DNA from: Marichromatium gracile
Lineage (GTDB): Bacteria; Pseudomonadota; Gammaproteobacteria; Chromatiales; Chromatiaceae
Length of the DNA stretch: 64,000 nt
NCBI RefSeq assembly: GCF_004343155.1
Contig: NZ_SMDC01000007.1
Span: 1 to 64,000, forward strand
Direction: 5' to 3'
Shown: piece by piece, positions 57,218 through 64,000 of the stretch
Layout of the letters: each line of letters begins with the position of its first letter
Position numbering within the stretch: the stretch's first letter is position 1
Translations under genes and position numbers: made by a program
Notes under the pieces: generated by a model
Told to the model about the DNA's origin: nothing
The model's database searches: none
The model's input: the letters and a program-made list of their open reading frames with translations, nothing else

Positions 57218-57984
57218 GCGCAGGGGCCGAGCGTTGTCCGGTATTGATGTATCACCGGGTCGATCTGCCCGGGTCGCGATTCTGCGTCCCCCCGGCGCGT
57301 TTCGCCGCGCAGCTGCGCGCGCTGGCCCGCGCCGGTTTCCGGGCCGTCACCCTGGAGCACTTCACCGCCTGGCTGGCGGGTGAGACGCGGCTCGAGCCGG
57401 GGGACTTCCTGCTGACCTTCGATGACGGCTATCGCGACCTCCATCACCATGTCCTGCCGGTGTTGCGCGAACTCGACTGGCCCGGCGTGGTGTTCCTGGT
57501 CAGCGACCGGATCGGCGGCGAGAGCCGCTGGGCGACGGATGATGAGGCGCGACCGGTCTATCCGCTGCTCGATGCCGCGATGATCGCCACGCTGCGTGCC
57601 CACGGGGTGAGCTTCCAGTCGCACTCGCGCACCCATCCGCGGCTCACCGCGCTCGACGCGACGGCGCTCGCCGATGAGTTGGCGGGTTCGCGCGTGCGGC
57701 TCGAGGCCCTGCTCGACGAGCCGGTCGAGGCGCTCGCCTATCCCTTCGGCGCGGTCGACGAGCGGGTGGCCGAGGCCGCGCGCGCCGCCGGCTATCGTCT
57801 CGCCTTCTCCACCCGCAGCGGTTTCAACCGTCGCGGCGAGGATCGCTGGAGGCTGCGGCGCATCGATGTCCAAGGCGACGACAGCCCGCGGACGCTGCTG
57901 CGCAAGATCCGCCTCGGCACCAACGACGGCGGGCTGATGCCCCTGGTTCGCTACTATCTGCGCCGTCTACTCGGCAAGGTCTGA
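57214..57984 (+). CDS. Polysaccharide deacetylase (NodB/CE4 family)
   Basis: The 256-residue protein has the CE4 catalytic motifs: TFDDGY with Asp70/Asp71, and SHSRTHPRL with His137 and His141 as metal ligands. The N-terminal CPVLMYHRV is typical of the family. It lacks a signal peptide, so it would act on cytoplasmic or lipid-linked intermediates and remove N-acetyl groups. GTG is the start. It is coupled to the GT2 gene upstream and lies 2 bp before another GT2 gene. Confidence 0.9.
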   Translation: MSAGAERCPVLMYHRVDLPGSRFCVPPARFAAQLRALARAGFRAVTLEHFTAWLAGETRLEPGDFLLTFDDGYRDLHHHVLPVLRELDWPGVVFLVSDRIGGESRWATDDEARPVYPLLDAAMIATLRAHGVSFQSHSRTHPRLTALDATALADELAGSRVRLEALLDEPVEALAYPFGAVDERVAEAARAAGYRLAFSTRSGFNRRGEDRWRLRRIDVQGDDSPRTLLRKIRLGTNDGGLMPLVRYYLRRLLGKV

Positions 57985-57986
57985 TC

Positions 57987-58913
57987 ATGGACGCCTCGAT
58001 CATCGTCTGTACCTACAACCGCGCCGACTCCCTGGCCGAGACCCTCGACGCCCTGGCGGCACTGCGTACGCCGCCGGGGTGCGACTGGGAGGTGGTGGTG
58101 GTCGACAACAACTCCAGCGATCACACCGCCGCGTTGCTGCGCGAGCGCGCGGCGGGCTGGTCGCGGCTGCGCGCGGTCAGCGAGCCGCGTCAGGGGCTCT
58201 CCCATGCGCGCAACCAGGGCATCGCCAGCGCCCGGGGCGAGGTGCTGCTGTTCACCGACGATGATGTGCTGCCCGAGCCCGACTGGCTCGAGCAGGTGCT
58301 CGACGGGCTCGAGCGCGAGCGGGCGGACGCCTGCGGCGGCTATATCGCGCCGATCTGGGAGCGACCGCCGCCGTCCTGGCTGAGCGCGCGTTTCCACGGC
58401 TTCCTCGCAGTCCGCATGGACGAGCGAGGCCCCTTCGTCTTCAACCCCGGCGACTCGCCCCCCTATGGCGCCAACATGGCCTTCCGCCGCGCGGTGTTCG
58501 AGCGCGTCGGCGGGTTCGACGTGAACCGCGGGCGCAAGGGCGCGGTGCTCGCCAGCGGTGAGGACGGCGAGCTGTTCGAGCGGGTGCTGGCCGCCGGGAT
58601 GCGGGTGGTGTGGCTGCCGCGGGCGCGGGTCCATCACAAGGTCGAGGCCTTCCGTCTCGAACGGCGCTATTTCCGCCGCTGGCGCTACCAGAACAGTCGC
58701 AACCTCGCCCAGGCGCGGGGACTGCCCGGGGGGCGCCGGCTGCTCGGCGTGCCGCTCTATGTGCTGCCGCAACTCGCGCGCGCGGTCGGTCGCTGGCTGT
58801 TGGCGCTCGCCACCGCGCCGGCCGACGAGACCTTCAGGCGCGAGATCCTGATCCATCACTTCCTCGGTACCATCCACGGGCTCTACGACACCCGCGCGCG
58901 CGGCCACGAGTGA
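57987..58913 (+). CDS. Glycosyltransferase, GT2 family
   Basis: The 308-residue protein has ASIIVCTYNRADSLAETLDAL, VVVVDNNSSDHT and the metal motif LLFTDDDVLPEPDW, all GT2 hallmarks. GANMAFRRAVFERVGGFD and GEDGELFERVLAAG follow in the acceptor half. It ends the plus-strand polysaccharide run. Nine bases separate its stop from the convergent membrane phosphohydrolase-like gene. Confidence 0.91.
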   Translation: MDASIIVCTYNRADSLAETLDALAALRTPPGCDWEVVVVDNNSSDHTAALLRERAAGWSRLRAVSEPRQGLSHARNQGIASARGEVLLFTDDDVLPEPDWLEQVLDGLERERADACGGYIAPIWERPPPSWLSARFHGFLAVRMDERGPFVFNPGDSPPYGANMAFRRAVFERVGGFDVNRGRKGAVLASGEDGELFERVLAAGMRVVWLPRARVHHKVEAFRLERRYFRRWRYQNSRNLAQARGLPGGRRLLGVPLYVLPQLARAVGRWLLALATAPADETFRREILIHHFLGTIHGLYDTRARGHE

Positions 58914-58922
58914 GCGCGACGC

Positions 58923-60995
58923 TCAGTGCAGCCAGGGCTGGAGCCTCGCCCTGAGCCGCGCGACCACCTCGGGGTGCGCGGCGGCCCGGTCGTGGCGACA
59001 GTCGGGGTCGTGTTCGAGGTCGAACAGCAGCCAGATCGCGCCCGCGACGAGTGGCTGATAGGTCAGCTTCCAGCGCCCCTCGCGCACCATCCGGTCCTTG
59101 GCGCGGACCACCAGATCGGCGTACTCGGGGCGGATGGCGAGGGTGCCGCTGCGGTGATCGGGCACGTCGAGCAGACCCAGCAGGTCGGGGTAGCGCAGAT
59201 GGCCCTCGGGCATCCCCGGCAGGTCGGTCAGCCAGATCCCGCTCTCGGTGTAGGCGGTGAGTGCGGGTGCGGGTGCGCCGCCGAGACAGGCGGCGAGCGA
59301 GACCCCGTCCATCGCCGGCGGCGGGCGCAGCCCGCAGCGCTCGAGCAGGGTGGGGGCGAGGTCGACGCTGCGCACGATCCCCTCGACGCGGTGTCCGCCG
59401 CACTCGCCCGGGTCGCGTACGATCAACGGGATGCGCGCGCTGTGATCGCTCAGCACGCTGTTGCCCTGGCCCCAGGTGTCGTGCTCGAAGAACTCCATGC
59501 CGTGGTCGCTGTAGATCACCACCAGGGTGCGCTCGGCCAGTCCGCAGCGCCCGAGATGATCGAGGATGGCGCCGACCTCGTCGTCGAAGCGCTTCACGCA
59601 GCCGTCGTAGAGCCTGAGGATCTGGTCGAGGTCGAACTCGCGTCTCGGCTCGCCCTGGCGGCGGATGATCTCGAAGGGGTCGGTGAGGCGCGCCATCGCG
59701 AACTTCGACGGCCCGCTGTAGCCGGGCTCGGCATAGCGGGCGTAGTAGGGATGCTCGCAGGCGAAGGGCGGGTGGGTGGTGGAGAAGAAGGCATTGAGCA
59801 GGAAGGGGCGCTCGTCCTCGGCCAGCCGGCTGAGCCGGGCGCGCACCTCGGCGCCGAGCGCGCTGGTCGAGGGTACCCCGCCGAGATAATAGACCTCGGG
59901 CAACAGCCGCTTGCCGAGCCGGTTGTGGAGAAACAGCGAGAGGAAGAGTCGCAGGTCCTTGGGGCCCTGGCGCAGCAGATAGCGCAGGTTCCAGGAGTCG
60001 TCGGGCAGGTCGAGCCGGTCGAAGCCGAAGTCGAACTTGCCGAGATCGGCGCCGCACCAATCGCTGATCGCCTCGCTGCGATAGCCCGCCGCGCCGAGCA
60101 GCCGGGGCAGGCTCGGCACCCGCAGCCGGGTGGCGGCGTCGGCGACGAAGTTGTCGCGGATCCCGTGGGTCTGCGGCCAGGTGCCGGTGAGCAGCGAGAT
60201 CAGGCTCGGTGCGGTCCGCCCGCAGGGCACGTAGCAGTGCGCGAACTGGGTGCCGGCGGCGGCGAGCGCGTCGATGTTGGGGGTCAGACCCCGCGGGTGC
60301 CCGGCGCAGCCGAGCCAGTCGGCGCGCAGGGTGTCGCAGCCGATCAACAGCAGGTTGGGGCGCTCGCGGCTGCCGGCGCGCCCCTGGCGCGCCGGGGCGC
60401 GTGGCCGCTGGCTGGCGAGCGCGGCGAGACCGAGCAGCAGCGCCAGGGTGGCGAGCAGCAGCAGGCTCCCGGCCCGGTCGCCGGTGCGCGCCGGGGCCAG
60501 CGCCCCGAGCAGCATCGGCACCAGCCCGGCGACGAGCAGTCCCCGCTCGATGCGCCGCAACCGGACCGGGCTGAGCCGTGACCACAACGGATAGAAGCGG
60601 CTGATGCGATAGTGCGAGGAGGCGACGATCAGCCCGGGGTTGTGCAGCAGGGCGTGGACGAAGCGCCACAGGGTGGCGCCGGCGATCGTCAGGGCCGCGG
60701 CGAGTGCCACCCCGGCCATGGTCGTCTGGTGACCGAGCAGGGTGGCGACCCCCTGCCTCCACAGCGCCCCGGCCAGCGCCCAGTAGCCGGCGACCAGCAG
60801 CGCCCAGACGGCCAGCCGCGCCAGTGCCCAGACGGCGTAGCCGCGGAAGCGGTGCACCACCTCGTCGGGCAGCATGGGACCGGCGGTGGTGTAGTCGCGG
60901 ACCGACTTGAGGGTGAGCGCCAGGGTGAAGGCCAGCGCCGCGAGCAGGGCGCCGCCGTGGACGGTCGCGGCGAGCTGCGCGAGCGTCGGGGTCAA
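58923..60995 (-). CDS. Membrane alkaline-phosphatase-superfamily enzyme (sulfatase-like fold, Thr nucleophile)
   Basis: The 690-residue protein has about five membrane helices in the first 200 residues. A sulfatase-fold domain starts at RPNLLLIGCDTLRADWLG (metal ligand Asp221). At the nucleophile position, where sulfatases have Cys or Ser in CxPSR, it has Thr261 in TAPSLISLLTG. The metal pair YSDHGMEFF is present. A threonine is typical of phosphoethanolamine or phosphoglycerol transferases, so group transfer or phospho-ester cleavage is more likely than sulfate removal. No ATG fits: a TTG overlapping the upstream stop (TTGA) is the likely start. Confidence 0.78.
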   Translation of the reverse strand: MTPTLAQLAATVHGGALLAALAFTLALTLKSVRDYTTAGPMLPDEVVHRFRGYAVWALARLAVWALLVAGYWALAGALWRQGVATLLGHQTTMAGVALAAALTIAGATLWRFVHALLHNPGLIVASSHYRISRFYPLWSRLSPVRLRRIERGLLVAGLVPMLLGALAPARTGDRAGSLLLLATLALLLGLAALASQRPRAPARQGRAGSRERPNLLLIGCDTLRADWLGCAGHPRGLTPNIDALAAAGTQFAHCYVPCGRTAPSLISLLTGTWPQTHGIRDNFVADAATRLRVPSLPRLLGAAGYRSEAISDWCGADLGKFDFGFDRLDLPDDSWNLRYLLRQGPKDLRLFLSLFLHNRLGKRLLPEVYYLGGVPSTSALGAEVRARLSRLAEDERPFLLNAFFSTTHPPFACEHPYYARYAEPGYSGPSKFAMARLTDPFEIIRRQGEPRREFDLDQILRLYDGCVKRFDDEVGAILDHLGRCGLAERTLVVIYSDHGMEFFEHDTWGQGNSVLSDHSARIPLIVRDPGECGGHRVEGIVRSVDLAPTLLERCGLRPPPAMDGVSLAACLGGAPAPALTAYTESGIWLTDLPGMPEGHLRYPDLLGLLDVPDHRSGTLAIRPEYADLVVRAKDRMVREGRWKLTYQPLVAGAIWLLFDLEHDPDCRHDRAAAHPEVVARLRARLQPWLH

Positions 60996-61897
60996 AGCGT
61001 CCGTCCCGCACCCATCGCGGCGAGCAGCCCGAGCAGCATCCGGCCCCGGCTCAGCGGCGCCAGCGCCAGCCCCTCGGCGAGGTGCAGCATGGCGCGGCCG
61101 CGTTGGCCTGCGCGGTACTCCCACTTGGCGAAGTCGGCGAGCACGCTGGCATAGCCCGCGCGCCACAGCCGACCGCGCGCCGCTCGCGGGAGCAGGTGGC
61201 GGTTCTTGCGCATCACCCGTAGCGCGGCCGCGCGCATCACCGCGAGGTTGCGGCTCATGCTCCCGGGGTGCTTGACCACCAGGGTGAGGGGCTCGTCGAT
61301 GCAGGCATAGCCGCTGACCGCGGCCAGGCGCATCCACATGTCGATGTCCTCGAGGCTGCGCAGGCTCTCGTCGAAGCCGCCGACCCGGGCGAACAGGTCG
61401 CGCCTGACCATCACCCCAGAGCCGCTGCCGGGGACGGCGCCGTTGCGCAGGAACAGGGTCTCGAGCAGGGTGCCCGCGTCGTCGGGGCAGTCCCAGTGGT
61501 TGAGCAGCCTGCCCGCCGGGTCCTCGACCCGGGTGCGGGTGGAGCAGAAGCCGAGCGCGGGGTCGGACTCGAGCCGCGCGAGCTGGCGGGCGAGCTTGTC
61601 GGGGTGCCAGCGGTCGTCGGCATCGAGAAAGGCGACGAAGGTGCCCCGAGCCTCGGCGATGCCGCGGTTGCGGGCGTTCGACAGGCCGCCGTTGGGCTGG
61701 CGGATCACCCGGATGCGCTCGCCGAATCCGGCGAGCAGCTCGGCGGTGGCGTCGCGACTGCCGTCGTCGACCACCACCACCTCGACCCCCGCGAGGGTCT
61801 GGGCGAGCACGCTCTCGACCGCGCCGACGATGTGCGCGGCGGCGTCGTAGGCCGGGATCACCGCGCTCACCCGCGGGGTCTCAGGCGTCGCAGTCAT
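60992..61897 (-). CDS. Glycosyltransferase, GT2 family
   Basis: The 301-residue protein has the GT2 pattern VSAVIPAYDAAAHIVGAVESVLAQTL, VVVDDGSRDAT, QPNGGLSNARNRGI and the metal motif FLDADDRWHPD near 93-102. SLEDIDMWMRLA supplies the acceptor-side acidic residues. It overlaps the sulfotransferase gene upstream by 17 bp and the membrane enzyme gene downstream by 4 bp, so all are one operon. Confidence 0.9.
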   Translation of the reverse strand: MTATPETPRVSAVIPAYDAAAHIVGAVESVLAQTLAGVEVVVVDDGSRDATAELLAGFGERIRVIRQPNGGLSNARNRGIAEARGTFVAFLDADDRWHPDKLARQLARLESDPALGFCSTRTRVEDPAGRLLNHWDCPDDAGTLLETLFLRNGAVPGSGSGVMVRRDLFARVGGFDESLRSLEDIDMWMRLAAVSGYACIDEPLTLVVKHPGSMSRNLAVMRAAALRVMRKNRHLLPRAARGRLWRAGYASVLADFAKWEYRAGQRGRAMLHLAEGLALAPLSRGRMLLGLLAAMGAGRTL

Positions 61898-62837
61898 AGC
61901 CGAGCTCCTCCATCAGCGGGCGGATGCGCGGCAGGATGCGCGCGATCGCCTCGGGGTTGCGGGTGCGCCACTTGGCCCGCTGGGGCGGGCCGGAGACGAT
62001 GCTGGTGGGACGCTGGTCGAGGGCGCGGCAGTGCGCGCGCAGCGGTTCGTCGAAGGGGATGCCGAGTCGCGCGAAGACCTCGGCGAAGACCGCTTCCGGT
62101 CGTGCCACCAGGTCCTCGTAACGGATCTGGATCCATTGCTCGGCGGGGATCTCGGCGGCGGCGTCGAGCGCCCTGCGGTTGGCGCTGAGCCACTGGTAGG
62201 CGCAGACCTCCTCGAGGCTGGCGTGGTTGTAGTCGCGCCAGCCCGGGGGCAGGAAGAAGTGCCACTGGGTGAACTCGCCGTCGTTGATCGCCACCGGCTC
62301 GGGGGATGGGCCGAAGAACTGGTCGAGCCCGAAGCCCCCATCGGTGCGGCCCTGGCGCCAGCCATCGATCATCGAGCTGATGTTGTCGCGCCCGTCGCGA
62401 TGGATGAAGACGAAGCGCGCCTCGGGAAAGAGTGCGTGGAGATAGGGCAGGCGCAGGGTGTTGATGCAGGTCTTGTCGAGCACCCAGCCGCCTCCCAGGT
62501 GCTGGTAGAAGAAGCGCAGCGCGGCGTCGCGGTGTTCGGGGCGGGCGTCGGCACGGTCCGCCGCCTCCGAGGCCCAGCCGTTGTTGAGCGGCCCATGACA
62601 TCCGTTCCACAGTCGCGGCACCTCGTAGCCGAGGCTCAGCAGCTGCGGCGCGGCGGCCAGGGTCTCGTAGGTCACGGTGGTGCCGGAGCGCGAGCAGCCG
62701 ACCAGGAACACCGGGTCGGGCACCCGGGGCCGGGTCAGGTCCCACCAGCGTCCGCGCGCGCCGAGACGCAGTGCGCGCCAGTTCTTGGCGCGGATCTCGG
62801 GGTCGCGCAGTTTGGCGAGCTTAGCGAGTGGGCGCAT
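61881..62837 (-). CDS. PAPS-dependent sulfotransferase
   Basis: The 318-residue protein has the two phosphoadenosine-phosphosulfate signatures: the 5' phosphosulfate loop VGCSRSGTT (46-54) and the 3' phosphate motif FIHRDGRDNISSM. It lacks a signal or membrane segment, so it works in the cytoplasm, probably on a glycan or lipid precursor made by the neighbouring glycosyltransferases. It starts within the end of the GT2 gene upstream (17-bp overlap) and overlaps the next by 17 bp. Confidence 0.88.
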   Translation of the reverse strand: MRPLAKLAKLRDPEIRAKNWRALRLGARGRWWDLTRPRVPDPVFLVGCSRSGTTVTYETLAAAPQLLSLGYEVPRLWNGCHGPLNNGWASEAADRADARPEHRDAALRFFYQHLGGGWVLDKTCINTLRLPYLHALFPEARFVFIHRDGRDNISSMIDGWRQGRTDGGFGLDQFFGPSPEPVAINDGEFTQWHFFLPPGWRDYNHASLEEVCAYQWLSANRRALDAAAEIPAEQWIQIRYEDLVARPEAVFAEVFARLGIPFDEPLRAHCRALDQRPTSIVSGPPQRAKWRTRNPEAIARILPRIRPLMEELGYDCDA

Positions 62838-63873
62838 CCGGATCGCTCCCTGACGGTGATTCCGGGTGGGGATCACGCACCTGCTGGCTGAACCCCTTGA
62901 TCTCGCCGAGCGCGGCGGCGAGCCGGGTGAGATAGAAACGTCGCGCCGGCCAGTCGAGGGCGAACAGGGCGCGCAGCCCGTAGCCGACGACCTTGCGCAG
63001 CATGTAGCGCGGCGGCCAGCGGTGCGGGTGCTCGCTCGGCGCGATGCGCAGGGTCGAGGCGGAGCGCTCGTAGGCCTTGCGCAGCACATAGCCGAGGGTC
63101 ATGCGGTCGGCCTCGACATAGTGGTACTGACACATCCCGGGGACATAGTGCAGTGGCGCGCCGCTGGCCACGGCGCGCTTGACCCACTCGATGTCCTCGG
63201 CGCCGCCGAGGTTGTGACCGTGCGGTCCGAGTTCGAGGCGGAAGGGACCGATGCGCGCGAACAGCCCCTGACGGATGGCGAGATTGCCGCCGCCCGGGGT
63301 GGCGCTGCCGGGGACCACCGGATGGGGCTCGGCGCCGAGGTCGAAGCGCGGCACCGGCAGCGGATAGATGCGGTAGGGCCCCTGGTCGTGGACCCAGGCC
63401 GGTTCGCTGCCGTCCCAGTCGGGGAGGATGCGGCCACAGAAGAGCTCGGCCTCGGGCTGGGTGCGGGCGGCCTCGACCAGGGCGAGCAGATAGCCGGGGT
63501 CGAGTCGGTGATCGTCGTCGACGAAGGCGATCAGCGGGGCGCGTGCCTGCGGCAGAGCGAGGTTGAGCGCGTGGCTCTTGCCCGGGACCGGATCGACGAT
63601 CCAGCGCAGCGGCAGCCGCGCGGTGTCGGTCGCGGCGGCGCGCTCGGCGAGCAGTCTGGGGGTGTCGTCGCTGCAGGCGTTGGCGACCACGAAGACGCCG
63701 AGCGGACAGTCCGCCGGGCGCGTCGCCGCCTCCAGCGAGTCGAGCGCGCGCGCCAGCAGCCGGGCGCGCTGATGGGTGCAGATCAGCACCTCGAGCGCCG
63801 GCCGTGACGGGTAGTGTCGGCTCTGCTGGGCGTTCACCTGGAGCGTCGCGCCTGGGGGTTGCGATGACGGCAT
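62821..63873 (-). CDS. Glycosyltransferase, GT2 family
   Basis: The 350-residue protein has LEVLICTHQRARLLARALDSLEAAT, the segment VPGKSHALNLAL and the metal motif IAFVDDDHRLDPGY, as in GT2 enzymes. GGGNLAIRQGLFARIGPF and GGAEDIEWVKRAV follow. The first ~25 residues are a non-conserved lead, so a later start is possible. It overlaps the sulfotransferase gene by 17 bp. A 45-bp gap separates it from the gene cut by the window end. Confidence 0.88.
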   Translation of the reverse strand: MPSSQPPGATLQVNAQQSRHYPSRPALEVLICTHQRARLLARALDSLEAATRPADCPLGVFVVANACSDDTPRLLAERAAATDTARLPLRWIVDPVPGKSHALNLALPQARAPLIAFVDDDHRLDPGYLLALVEAARTQPEAELFCGRILPDWDGSEPAWVHDQGPYRIYPLPVPRFDLGAEPHPVVPGSATPGGGNLAIRQGLFARIGPFRLELGPHGHNLGGAEDIEWVKRAVASGAPLHYVPGMCQYHYVEADRMTLGYVLRKAYERSASTLRIAPSEHPHRWPPRYMLRKVVGYGLRALFALDWPARRFYLTRLAAALGEIKGFSQQVRDPHPESPSGSDPDAPTR

Positions 63874-63918
63874 TGTGCCCGTCCCGGGTGACGGCGGGAT
63901 TGCCGTGTGCGGTCGCGC

Positions 63919-64000
63919 TCAGTCATCGCCGCCCCACTTGTGTCTGAGTCGGGCGATCTCGGCCTCGCCGTAGAAGTGGCGGGCGAAGGCGGTGTCGTAG
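63919..64000 (-). CDS. C-terminal end of an unidentified gene (cut by window edge)
   Basis: The minus strand is open from the window edge to a TGA at 63919-63921, giving 26 residues that include FARHFYGEAEIARLRHKWGG. The codon use matches the operon. It is presumably another gene of the sulfotransferase/glycosyltransferase operon, but the family cannot be named from this tail. Confidence 0.5.
   Translation of the reverse strand, partial: YDTAFARHFYGEAEIARLRHKWGGDD

Noticed and set aside
58923-60995. Annotation as an arylsulfatase
   Set aside because: The formylglycine motif (Cys/Ser-x-Pro-x-Arg) is absent; Thr is at the nucleophile position and Leu replaces the Arg.

Overview
The window is high-GC DNA with dense gammaproteobacterial-style operons. 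It carries bacteriochlorophyll-binding LH2 antenna genes, a bidirectional HoxEFUYH NiFe hydrogenase and a glycogen cluster. This combination points to a purple sulfur bacterium (Chromatiaceae). The LH2 alpha and beta sequences look Marichromatium-like, but that genus call is an impression, not a proof.

Left part (1-16 kb). The tail of an IS110-type transposase and a 7-bp tandem array precede a riboflavin/thiamine/lipid operon: ribB fused to a degenerate GTP cyclohydrolase II domain, ribH, nusB, thiL, pgpA. A PilZ protein and the yjcH-actP acetate uptake pair run the other way. Then come a DUF2333 membrane protein, a Cys-rich lipoprotein, a YheT-type hydrolase, a TolC-family outer-membrane protein, aroC and an MFS transporter.

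Glycogen and photosynthesis (14-21 kb). glgX, a GH57 protein, a DUF4912-like protein and glgA form a polyglucan cluster. It is followed by an AT-rich promoter region with a textbook -35/-10 pair and a TGT-N12-ACA (PpsR/CrtJ-type) operator. This drives three antenna genes in the unusual order alpha-beta-alpha, the first alpha having a long acidic Ala/Pro/Glu tail. A strong intrinsic terminator ends the unit.

Hydrogenase and housekeeping (21-42 kb). On the minus strand lie hoxE, F, U, Y, a 96-residue unknown gene, hoxH and a maturation protease. They are followed by pssA, a patatin-like phospholipase, an Lrp/AsnC regulator divergent from leuA, a DUF2868 membrane protein with a very long Pro-Glu repeat linker coupled to a DUF3482 GTPase, bioA, and a two-gene RND efflux system.

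Right part (42.5-64 kb). A run of 15 plus-strand genes, mostly linked by 1-8 bp overlaps, encodes surface polysaccharide production. Its asparagine-synthetase-like amidotransferase and O-glycosylation ligase resemble exosortase A (XrtA)-associated proteins. Glycosyltransferases, deacetylase-like proteins, a PaaK-like adenylating enzyme, an alpha/alpha-toroid protein, a formyltransferase and an ABC-2 exporter permease follow. A convergent minus-strand operon (glycosyltransferases, sulfotransferase, alkaline-phosphatase-superfamily membrane enzyme) abuts it with 9 bp between stop codons. Neither an exosortase nor the exporter ATPase lies in the window. No tRNA, rRNA or CRISPR was seen.
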